DNA of 64,000 bases from Lobosporangium transversale (Eukaryota > Mortierellomycota > Mortierellomycetes > Mortierellales > Mortierellaceae). Under the pieces are notes generated by a model. The model had not been told where the DNA came from. It searched no databases and worked only from the letters and a program-made list of their open reading frames with translations. Positions 35,501 to 45,432 of the stretch are shown here, one piece after another (position 1 is the first letter of the stretch; each line of letters opens with the position of its first letter). The stretch is from positions 310,001-374,000 of the forward strand of contig NW_019029003.1 of NCBI RefSeq assembly GCF_002105155.1. Direction: 5' to 3'. The position numbers and the translations under genes were made by a program.

Positions 35501-37077
35501 GTGTCCTGGCTTCCTGTTAACAGAGTGAGCACCTTGGCCAAAGTTGACATCCATACTGTGATACCGGGTCCTTGCATAAGTGTCCGTAACTCGATGCTAG
35601 GATCAAGACGGATCGACTGAACTAACTTTTGATCCAAAATATTGTGGATTTCAATTATGTTGCCTCTCAAAAGAGCAGTAACGTATGGAAATTCCACAGC
35701 CAAGGCTCTAGGGTAGCTTGACCATTGCAGTGTTCCACGAACTGGGTCTCCTGATCCACTACAAAATATCCCAATGGCTGTCTGCCCTGAACTGGTAGCG
35801 CTGGCCAACAAAAACTCGTTTTCTGCAATTGGAAGGCATACAGGCTTGAGAACCTGAGCACTTGACCCAGGCCCATTTTGTACAACGGGTAAGACTGGGA
35901 TCATCCTGCCTACTCGAATGTCAATCAGATTGAAATCGTTTGAGTCCGCAACACAAACGATATTCCTCCATCTTGTAACAACTAGTGCGCCATTGGGGAG
36001 ATTCAATTCCTAATAGTTGCTCAATCGATGAAGATTATTCCCTTGTCAATGTGCTTTGCCTCCATCACATAAAACAAACTCCATTCAGCTTGATATCCAC
36101 CAGTGATCTGATACATACTCTTGGTTCTGATATAGCGTCGCTCCAAAGACTATAAAACTGAATAGTCCTCCGCTTCGTAATGCATAGGCGAACACTCCCA
36201 TCCTCGGCAAGTTGACCTCTTTGTGAACTATCGTCGCAGAATGCTGTAACCCCTTTAATAGGTGGTAAGACTTGATGGGCGAACGGAGAGAAACCCGGAA
36301 GGCTATAGAATGTCATGGCAGAATCTAGTAGGTGTACGTGTTTAACAAAGCCATTTAGCCCTCATAGATTTCGATCTCTTCCCATAAATCCTTTACTTAA
36401 AAAAGAAAAAAAAAAAAAAGAAAAAAAATTTGTAAGAACATACCACATAAAACAATGGCCATGCGAAGGCACGAAATAACCATGATACGCTCAACCACCT
36501 TCTTCCCGAACCCAAGAGTTTTCCTTTGGACAAGACGCGAGCGAGGTAAATCCTATTCGCGTTTTTTTTTTTTTTTTTTTTGTAATTATTTCGAGTGAGA
36601 AAAAGGGTCGAGATATCATGGTTCAATTTATGATTAAAAAACTAATGGTCATGCTCTAAAAGAATGGACTATTTGTTTCATACAGATTCAGAAGATATTT
36701 GTTCATCAATCGTATAATGAAGCAATATCCCATCAGATGTCCCAAGGTAGAGATGGTTCTCTATATTTTATAATGTGATGTAAAGGAAAAGACATAATCA
36801 AAAGTCAATAAGTGGAGGCTAAAAAAAACTATTTCCAATGCTTGGGCAATTCACCGCCATATGACCAACCAAAATTATCTATAGATTCAATGAGAGGTCG
36901 TGTATTCCTATTAAATATTCCTGAAGATTTTGAAACTGGACTACTTCCGCCCCCTGCTTGGCCTCCATGTGAGGGTCTGTCAAGAAAAGACCTCGACAAT
37001 GATGACGTTCCCGTAGCAGAAATGTCATCTAAGTGCACTCCACGCAGGAGCGGCTGAACTGTGTAGGTTGTAAACAT
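32547..37077 (-). CDS. Vps3/TGFBRAP1-type (Vps39 family) vacuolar tethering subunit, many exons
   Basis: The start is ATG 37077; exon 1 is 37077-36855, exon 2 is 36760-36684, and the stop lies at 32547. The N-terminal half is a citron-homology (CNH) propeller: ENHLYLGTSDGILLHY, KKVVERIMVISCLRMAIVLC, LPPIKGVTAFCDD, then IGIFCSGSGDP and EFPYVTALLRGNIIEIHNILD, which match TGFBRAP1 best. The middle is a clathrin-repeat-like helical solenoid starting ADMLLQQGRVEEALLLSEK. The C-terminal domain ends in a Cys/His motif (ICHVCGTAVADTVFMR, then VHLHC), typical of Vps39/Vps3. These proteins are Rab-binding subunits of the CORVET (Vps3) or HOPS (Vps39) tethering complexes at endosomes and the vacuole. 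Vps3 is preferred because of the CNH similarity, but Vps39 is not excluded. It is divergently oriented to the ribosomal gene. Confidence 0.82.
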
Positions 37078-37555
37078 GAAGCCAAGCTGACAGAAATGAA
37101 AAGGGATGGGGAGGACGGCTGACTTAGAACATACAACAACATGCTCGCATGCAGTCAATTCCACGTTTCAAGCTTTCGATCGTGACCGTTTATTGGAAGC
37201 AAATTGGTGGCGTCTAGCCTACCACTAATGGAATGTGGCTTTGATCAGATGATAGAAAACCCAGTGTTGGCTGTGCACCATTTGAAAGACCTCTTTCACA
37301 ATAGGAATCTAAAGATGGTACTGTCGGAGTGTAACTCACATCAATTGCATCCATCTGCCTCGGATTATGTTCAGATATACATCCATCAGGATAACGCTTT
37401 TATCGATTCATATCCGAGCACAGATCCATCATTTTACTTTCGCATTTTTGCTGGCATGGACATTGGCACTTGCTACATCGACACCATCAACATGGATGAC
37501 AACATTGTAGCACTAGAGGACTAATACTGCGATCCTTTCCCTTGCATTTCGCTAG
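37078..37555. promoter_or_regulatory. Divergent upstream region of Vps3-like gene and RPL28, with likely first exon of RPL28
   Basis: 478 bp lacking the homopolymers typical of other spacers. It must contain the RPL28 start codon, because the first recognisable exon begins after an AG and lacks Met. The only ATG followed directly by GT here is at 37315-37317 (AAAGATG|GTACTG), which would give an ATG-only coding exon and a 238-nt intron. A 106-codon open frame (37204-37524, +) overlaps this region but matches nothing I know. Confidence 0.4.
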
Positions 37556-38549
37556 CCTACCCGCCTTCATCACAACCGCAAGAAGAGAGGTCACGTCTCT
37601 GCCGGTCACGGTCGTGTTGGTGAGTTTCTATGGACAAATACACAAAGAAGCTCTTTCTCACTATTAAATGTCAAGGAAGAAAAACGATGAGATTATAAAA
37701 TCACATGGTTGAGGGTCAAAATCATCGTTGAATCTGAAAACCACGGACATACGGGAATCACAACTTTGCACAGGACATCAACAGAATAACTTCCGTGATC
37801 TGAGGAATGCTGTGTCGGAACCGCTGAAGTGTGATTTGCAGATTCTTTCGAAAATTATTGAAGTCCGTGTGGATGAGACCTAGGTAGTATTTGGACTAAC
37901 GACAACCAAAGGAACATCGGCATGATCTAGGGCTGATCTTTCAGTCTATCATTTCCTGCACGACGAGATGCTCAGGATTTTATCCTTAACTTATAATGCA
38001 AGCAGAGCCGGAACGCTGAATCAATCGTCAAAGCTAGTGTTATGCTACTGCATCCACCAATAAGCTGCTTGGGCAACCGTGATTTAAATGCATAGAATAT
38101 TTCGCCATAAGCACTTTACATACATTACTTGATACTTTTTGCTCACGTTTCAATGTTTTATTATTCTTTTAGGCAAGCACCGCAAGCACCCCGGTGGTCG
38201 TGGTCTTGCTGGTGGCCAGCACCACCACCGCATCAACATGGACAAGTACCATCCTGGTTACTTCGGTAAGGTCGGTATGCGCCACTTCCATTTGACTCGC
38301 CAGAGCTACCACCGCCCTATCGTCAACTTGGACACTCTTTGGAGCCTCGTTTCCGAACAGACTCGCAAGAACGCTGCCAAGAACACCGAGATCGTCCCCG
38401 TCATTGACACTCTCCGTGCTGGATACGGCAAAGTTCTTGCCAAGGGTCGTCTCCCTTCTCAGCCCGTTATCGTCAAGGCCCGCTATGTCTCTCGTGCTGC
38501 TGAGCAGAAGATCAAGGCTGTCGGTGGTGTCGTTCAGTTGGTTGCTTAA
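37556..38549 (+). CDS. RPL28: 60S ribosomal protein uL15 (L28/L27a), start exon unresolved
   Basis: Exon 37556-37619 encodes [21 protein letters not shown]. Exon 38173-38549 encodes [20 protein letters not shown] through VVQLVA, then TAA; the split Gly codon joins in frame. uL15 is a component of the large ribosomal subunit core near the peptide exit side. Sequence and length (about 149 residues) are those of eukaryotic uL15. The initiator Met is not contiguous: the exon begins directly behind CGCTAG. An ATG-only exon upstream is therefore needed, as is common in fungal ribosomal-protein genes (candidate at 37315). Codon use is strongly biased to C/T-ending codons (GGT, CGT, AAG, GTC), as expected for very high expression. 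The internal intron 37620-38172 is 553 nt, the longest clear intron in the window. Confidence 0.93.
37620..38172 (+). other. Long (553-nt) intron of RPL28, possible snoRNA host
   Basis: The intron has no long homopolymer. It contains an 8-bp inverted repeat AACGATGA / TCATCGTT around 37691-37740, and a second 6-bp pair CACGGA / TCCGTG around 37742-37798. The first pair overlaps a box-C-like ACGATGA and is followed by a CTGA. Ribosomal-protein introns often host snoRNAs, but the boxes here are imperfect. Confidence 0.35.
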
Positions 38550-38702
38550 ATAACATTCTCTATTTTTTAAGCTTCACATTAAAAATGGGGTCCTGAGATC
38601 CTTGGAAATCATCTTTTCTTCCCCCCTTGTGTATTCAAGGTTGTAATAAATCATGAAAGAACATAAACATGGATCTAATATTTTGTCGAAGGGTACTTTC
38701 CC

Positions 38703-39642
38703 TCACTTATCAAAGGAAGCTCCATCAGCACGACCATACACATACTGCAGCATGTTTGCCCTAACGACATCACAAATTTCATTAAAGTACTTGGATTGCA
38801 TACCCATCTCTTGTAGGCTTATATGCCAGTTACATTTCTGCGATGTCTTTTATCATGTCTGGTCAACCTCATGGTAAACAACGAATCAACAAATGAGGAG
38901 GGTAAAGGTATGCATTTCCGAATGCAGGAGCGAAAGTTATCCGTATGTTTCTCTCTTTCCTGAGCATATGACCTATCATTGTCGTGTGTGTGCAACAATC
39001 CCCGATTATAATGGATGGTAAATCAGGGTTGGTTTAGATGTACCCGTTCCTTTGCTGATGCCCTTTGAACAGGGACAGACCAAACCGTTTTATTAAATAG
39101 CTGCGGGGGAAAGGCCCTGTTCCTCAGTCTGGGCAACTATGCTGTCATACATGTCTATCCCATATTTTTTTTTTTTACGATCGCAGAAAATCCCCTTGCA
39201 AAATATCAAGTTTGATCCCTGCTTTTCAGCGCATTGATGACGAGCCTAGTTCATGCGATCTGCAAGGAAATTTTGGACGTTGTGTGGCACTGCTCAAGAC
39301 TTGATACTTTATTGAATGTCAATCGATTCTCTCACACGTCCTTAAGGACTTCCATGGTGCTCTCTCCGAAGTGAACTTCGTGGATTAATATCCGCTCTTT
39401 ATTGCACATCGAGGACAAGTTGGCGGATTCATAATATGCGTCCTTTCAAGATGCTCCTCCACTTCACATATCAGCACGGCTAAAAGATTTAAGATGTCTT
39501 CACGAGAGATGAATTCGCCGCATTGTACTGTACAACGATCCTCCATTTGCAATGCCGGGTAAGAAACATGTCGCTTCTGGCATTCTTTTTCAGTCAAGGC
39601 CACATAGTATTGGCTCAGTACATGTCCTAATGTTTCATTCAT
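38703..39642 (-). pseudogene. Possible gene remnant, unrecognised
   Basis: The 85-residue frame 39642-39385 has a CxxC motif near its end and a balanced amino-acid composition. Two shorter protein-like stretches follow downstream on the same strand, each closed by a stop. I could not connect them with convincing splice sites over the whole length and do not recognise the family. It may be a decayed gene, or exons of a gene I cannot assemble. Confidence 0.3.
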
Positions 39643-39699
39643 GCAACTAACGAGACGATATGTAGTTCGCTACTTGGAAGCCAGCAGCTGTAGCAGTAA

Positions 39700-39815
39700 T
39701 GATCTCAACCAGTGCTTCTATTCGAACTGAAATTTTGTCAATTATGATGTTTCAGATTAAAAAAATAAATATCAATTGACAAAATTTCAGTTCGAATAGG
39801 AGCGCTGATCTCAAC
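39700..39815. mobile_element. 96-bp foldback MITE flanked by a 10-bp target-site duplication
   Basis: The direct repeat TGATCTCAAC occurs at 39700-39709 and 39806-39815. Between them are inverted repeats. The inner 26 bp (CTATTCGAACTGAAATTTTG, then TCAATT) are perfectly complementary to the right arm, and the outer part (GTGCTTC versus GCGCTCC) carries two mismatches. The spacer is about 30 bp. Size, terminal inverted repeats and a 9-11 bp duplication fit a Mutator-type non-autonomous element. Confidence 0.8.
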
Positions 39816-40667
39816 ACTCTCCATTTCTCCTCTCTCTCAATAGCTGTATGAGAAAGATAGTTGAATCTAGAAAATGGTAGAGATAAAAGACTATCTACAT
39901 TAATGAATGGAAGGAATATCACTTTCAGATTTTGACATCAAAGACCGAAAAAAAAAAACCCCCCCCTACCGATTTAGTCAGCTCTGGTGTATGAAAGACA
40001 GCTAGTTGAGTGGCAGAGAGGCAAAAGATGAAGAGGTGTGTATGTTTGTTTTTTGGATGGGCAAGAGAGAAAGACAACAGATATAAGGAAGAAAGAGGTT
40101 GAAGAAAGAATAACGCATTGATCGTATGTGTGGTTTGTCACGCTTCTTCCCTGTACCATCTTAAAAGTCTGGGGCATGCTGGTGGCAGATCATTCAGCCA
40201 AATGCACCTGTGCGTTGCAAATGTTCGATGCAACCCTTTCTGGGATTTCTAGGATATATGCTAGACCCATGAAACCTGTACGATGACACGTCCTCTACGT
40301 TCCCACTACATTTTGATTCGCGCTTTTTGATGCTCATTCATATAACCCCTGTCGAATAATTGACGTTCATTATCCATCGAGCTAGCCAAACAAACACTGT
40401 TAAACATTCCAGCAATTCTTTGGTAAAACATGGGATTGCCGAAAAATTCTCCATGTCTTTATAACATGGCTTTATTTAGCCAAAAGCTTTTTTTGTTTGT
40501 ATACATTATTTGATAAGGATCAACGAACAATCTTTTTAAGAAAATAAAAATACATTGAGCAAGATTTCAAAGAATTTTTTTATGGTACAATTTTTTGTTT
40601 GTTTGTTTGTTTGTTTTTGTTTACATTATTTTTGTGAGTGTGAATGTTGAATGTTGAATGTTGAACT

Positions 40668-42530
40668 CTAGACGACGAATTGTAAAATCCTCTTCCATGT
40701 GGATCGATTGGCCCGCATATCCTCCTTGTCTGATTCTGAAGGGATGAACCGGCCGGTATCTAGATCTGCGTTCTCAGCCTTGATTAGCTTAGTACCACGG
40801 ATGAACTTGAATGAGAAGAACAGGATCGCAGAGATCACCCATGGGAACCAAGCACCTAATAAACCTTGTATATATGTATCGCGGGCCGTATAGTAAGCCG
40901 ACATTTCTTCTGGCGTCGCGCCAGACCCTGGGTTTCGAGGTGGGTTGATGATCGACAGGTACCAGGTGGCAACAATACAGCATCCACCAATGACAGCGGC
41001 CAGAATGTTGCCATAAGGATAGCCCCAAGATACATAAGGTAGGTCGACTACTTGATGGTCCTGTTTCTTCCAGCAGTAACGGAAACGGAAGTGGAGTAAG
41101 AGGATAAGCATCCACGATTGGAAAAGGAGGGATCCGATGATAGAGACGAACCACTTGAAAACAACGCCCGAACCAACAAAGATTGTGATAAGGGACAAGC
41201 AAGAAGAGATGGTAACAATACCAACAGCTACCAAGGGAACACCGCGTGCGTTCGTGTAGCCGATGGACTTGTGTGCCCAACCATTTCGAGCCAATGACAA
41301 GAGTGTGCGCGTAGCAATGTAATAGTCAGAATTGATGGCTGAGAAAACCGAGGTGAAGATGACAGCGTTGATGTAGTTTGCAGCAGCACTGACACCAGCC
41401 TTAGCAAAGACCAATGTAAAAGGGGCCTTGGCAGCCGATGAATCTGCGTTCATCAACGCTGGATCATCGTTCATTACAATCGAACCCAGAAGAAAGATGG
41501 AGAGGATGTAAAATATCGCAATGCGCAAAAAGACAGTGTTGACGGCCTTTGGAACATGCTTATGAGGATTACGAGATTCGGCAGCGGTGACACCAATCAT
41601 TTCAGTGCCACCATATGAATAGCCGACAGCAACTAACGTTCTCAAAAATCCAATGATACCACCCTTGAAGGGAGCACCAACAACATGCCATGCCTTCATA
41701 CCGTACTTGACTCCTCCAAGGACGCCGGCATCGACAAGGATACCGCACACAACAAACATTACAATAGTGATGATCTTGAGGATCGAAAACCAATACTCGA
41801 GCTCTCCATATGCTCTAACACCAGCCATATTAATGATGACCATGAGCACAATGATGCTGAGTGGAACAATCCAGACTGGAAAGTTGGATCCTGCTGGCAA
41901 CCAGTATTCAATAATGACAGCAGAGGCGGACAGCTCTGCTGAGATTGTCAATGCCCAGTTGATGAAGTACATCCATGTCATCTGGAAAGACAGGGCTTCG
42001 TCAAACACACGCCCACCCCATGCATTGAAAGCACCAGGAAGAGGGAGCAATGTGGCGATCTCACCAATAGCTTGGCAAACAAAGACAACCCAAAGACCAA
42101 TGATAGTGTATGCAAGTACTGCACGGGAGAGAGCAAAAAAAAGAAAAAGAAAAAAGAAACCATTTAGTTCACATGTTTTATTGAGCAGGGTCAATTTCTA
42201 TGTGAGCAGAAGGGAAGGGAAAGCATCTGTTTGTTTGTGTGTTCGTTTGTTCGTTTGTTCGTTTGTCTGTCTTTTTTTTTTTTTTTTTTTTTTTTTTCCT
42301 CACTCACAGGCGCCTCCAGGTCCTGCTGTAGCGATAGTCGAGCCAGAGGTCAAGAAAAGACCTGTGCCAATTGTACCCGAGATGGCGATCATGACCATGT
42401 GTCGGAGACGGAGATCACGCTTAAGACCCCGTTGTTCTGCAGCGACACCTGCATAGTGGGGGATCGCCTGTATCTGGTCGATCTCATAATACCCCTCCTG
42501 CATTTCAAATTCTGGGTCGTATTTCGACAT
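40668..42530 (-). CDS. Amino-acid permease (APC superfamily, yeast YAT type), 2 exons
   Basis: Exon 1 is 42530-42308 and exon 2 is 42118-40668; they join in phase 1 to 557 residues. It should carry amino acids with protons across the plasma membrane. The N-terminal signature GLKRDLRLRHMVMIAISGTIGTGLFLTSG is complete, with the substrate-binding GTIGTGLF loop of helix 1. About twelve transmembrane segments can be traced, including VLMVIINMAGVRAYGELEYWFS and VAVGYSYGGTEMIGVTAAES, which are hallmark family blocks. Substrate specificity (Gap1-, Dip5- or Agp-like) cannot be read from sequence. The intron between the codons for GGA and LAYT holds a T28 run and imperfect (GTTC/GTTTG) repeats. The gene ends with TAG, showing that TAG is used as a normal stop here. 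Confidence 0.93.
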
Positions 42531-44890
42531 TTTTATTGTCGTGTCGTGAATGTGTGTCAGTGATGATGCTGGAGGAGAAAATAAAAAAACAAAGTTGGAA
42601 TATTAATAGTCCAAGTGTTTTGAGTGTTGTTAACAAAAAAGGATTGAATGCAGAAGAAATTAAATGGAAGTAGAAGTGCGTGTGGAATTGGGGCGTTAAA
42701 GATGGTATTGATGATATGATTAAATGAATGAATGAATGAATAAATGAGTATTATGATATTAATGAGAGATGACTGTTGGGTATGATTTTGGACAAAGGGT
42801 GAGGCAGAGTCGGAGAAGGGGGAAAGAGTCCTCCTTTTATTGTTCTCTTCTACGCCTGCCCTGTCATCAAAGTGCTGAGGTGTTGTATTGAAATGCTCAT
42901 CGAAAATAAATAAATGTTTTGTTCGTGGTACATGTACATCTTTCATTCTTTTTAAGGTTTGGTCGCAAACGGTGGTCCGCCCAGACCCTGGACATGTCAC
43001 AAAGAAATCAAAAACAAAAAAACAATGCAGAAATGGCAAGTGGACCGTTTAACTTTCGCCTCTTTGCCAACAATGTCGTACGAACATTTATTGTAGACAT
43101 TTTTTATCCGTGACAGACAGCAAGCAAAGTAGAACCAACTTCTTCCATATTTATGACAGAGAGAGAGAGAGAGAGAAAGGGATGAAAGTAAGCGAGTGAA
43201 GCAGCAGTGAGAGTGGAGTGGGAGTGGGAGTGGGAGTGAAGAAAAGAAGGTTTAATAATGATAGCATAGGGAGTATATAGTATATTAAAAAGCTCATGTT
43301 ATTCTTCAGCTTTGGCTAAAAGAACAAGATGGAATGGACTAGACACAGACGTCGCCAAGACAGTGGGTAAAGAGTATGAATCGCAGATTCGCTTACTGAC
43401 TACTGGACGAAGCAGTCTGTTTGGTGCGCTGTGAACACTTTTGTTGAAAAGATTTACTTTTTAGACACTTCCTCCACTCCAGTCAGTGCGTCCTATTACA
43501 AAGCAACCATAAAGTCAATAATGTATACAACATTACATTGTGGACCTTAATTTTTTTTCTTTTCTTTTTTTTTTCAGTTCAGGAACAAGCACCAGTTCAG
43601 CCCCAGATAGGAACCACAAAGATTCTATTCCATCAAAATAGTAGGACCATAAAAAAAAAAGTTAAAAGCCAATATGAATATTTAGCTCAATAACACTTAG
43701 CACATGACCGATGAAACGTTATTTCCTCGAATTCTACTGGTCGTCCGAGAAAAATGAAATGGAAAAATGAAAAAGGAGAGAATCCGGCTCTCACTCACTC
43801 TTTTGGGAGACACTCTTTGATGGTCCAAGTGTGTATACTACGCATATAGTATTTTCCTTGATTCATCTGTCAAAAACTTGCGAATGCACACATTGATCCA
43901 GAATCTTGTTTATCCTACAGAAAGAACAAAAAAAAAAAAAAAAAAAAATTAACGCTGTTTATGTGACAATGTTCTAGACATTAACATTCATAACATTTTC
44001 GACTGAAGCTCACTTAAAATCAGAGCAAAACAAAAAAAAAAAAAAAAAACCTGCAAAGAGAGCAAAACGGCTTTTAGGTTCTGCTTATGTACCGACGTTA
44101 TGGTCGTGTGAGTGGGGCATCTCTTCATTCAAAGACACTGTTATCTTATTATCTATTTCGTATTTAACTCACATACCCATCTCTCACGCCCTGTTTCTAG
44201 GATGAATATTTACAATAATAGTTACCCATGTCTTTTTTAGCTTCCCTTTGCCCTCTAGTTTCCGAATTTCATTTGGACTAAAGTTACTCATCTATGAGTC
44301 CCGAGATATCCTTGATACCCGAGGGTTTTTCTGGGCTGATAACCTCCATTACAATTCCTGTTGCTACTGTCGCTGTTGCTGTTGTTATTCTGTTCATAGA
44401 TTAATGGGCTATATTTATCCAACAAAACTCTATCGAAACTCAATCCTGTACATGTACAACCTGTAATTCTTTTCTTCCTCAGAGTCAATGATCCTGAATT
44501 GGTTGGACTGTTGTCGTTGTACAATAGGAATTATACGAGTTAATACGATAAGAGAAACCTCTACGACTCCAGTCTCACTGTTTTGCAAAATGTGCAAAAA
44601 AGTGGATTTTATATACGTTCTGTGATGCTCATTGGCTAGATTCACATTTAATTCAAAAATTTTTATTTTAAATTGGCTGGCAAAGGGTGAGAGGAGAAAG
44701 ACAAGCAAAAAAATCAGGCAATTGAATTGTGGTTTTAGAATAAATATTTTGAATTAAATGTGAATCTAGCCAATGAGCATCGCAGAACGTATATAAAATC
44801 CACTTTTTTGCACATTTTGCAAAACAGTGAGACTGGAGTGTATACTTTTGGTTCATTTTTCCAAGCACACTGAATGGTGGAAATGGCGGA

Positions 44891-44923
<33 letters not shown>

Positions 44924-45432
44924 GGTCAAGGAGAAATACTAATCTAACAGATATGTGGACTCAAGATCTAGATCTGCTCAGTTGTTCATAAAACATAGCC
45001 CAAACACTCGATAGAAAGTGGAATGGAATGATGTTTTAGTCACTTAGTCATGTCAGTCCAGCCATTGTCACGTTGTCACATCTCGTTTCCGGTTGTATCA
45101 TTTTATGAAGCCTAGAATAATTAAACGCATGCATCTCTGTCCGCTTCACCACCAAAGCCATGATTGTTTCTTTTAGGATGCATTTGATGATTAATTACGC
45201 TGCAGTCAACTTTTGGGCATGTGAGCTTTCATGCAGGATCTGTTGAGTTGTATACTCACAACTTAGTTCTTTAAAGACAAATAGACAAATGCCATCAACA
45301 AAGCCCTTGTTTGTACCTACATACAGCACAACAAGCCCTTTCTCCTTTTAATGTTTTGGTGGCGTGTTTATGTCATAACCTCTTAAATTACATTTATTTA
45401 ATATATATACTTCCAACGTTAGCAGTGTACTA
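42531..45432. other. 2.9-kb intergenic region with microsatellites and a foldback element
   Basis: No gene was recognised. Next to the permease start are TGAA repeats (42725-42750). A (GA)9 tract lies at 43158-43177 and (GGGAGT)4 at about 43213-43238. Poly-A runs lie near 43930-43949, 44031-44049 and 44895-44919. A long inverted repeat occupies 44566-44839. Short frames here have no protein-like character. Confidence 0.55.
44562..44842. mobile_element. 274-bp foldback element with 93-bp inverted repeats, TA-flanked
   Basis: The left arm 44566-44658 and right arm 44747-44839 are reverse complements over 93 bp, with one difference seen (TGTGATG versus TGCGATG). The spacer is 88 bp. The ends read ACTCCAGTCTCACTGTTTTG. 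TA dinucleotides lie just outside (44562-44563 and 44841-44842), compatible with a Tc1/mariner-type MITE. There is no coding capacity. Transcription through it would give a long hairpin RNA. Confidence 0.8.

Larger units (their letters stand above)
38550..40667. other. 2.1-kb region with decayed coding-like fragments and a MITE
   Basis: No intact gene was recognised. On the minus strand three coding-like pieces lie in order: 39642-39385 (85 residues, with CTVQCGEFISREDIL and a CPRC), 39152-39093 (MYDSIVAQTEEQGLSPAAI) and about 38838-38703 (with SKYFNEICDVVRANMLQYVY). An inverted-repeat element sits at 39710-39805. The 3' end of the permease region has (TTTG)5 at 40596-40616. Confidence 0.45.

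Noticed and set aside
37204-37524. 106-codon + strand frame upstream of RPL28
   Set aside because: No family match, and it overlaps the expected first intron of RPL28. The composition is protein-like, so it is mentioned but not called.
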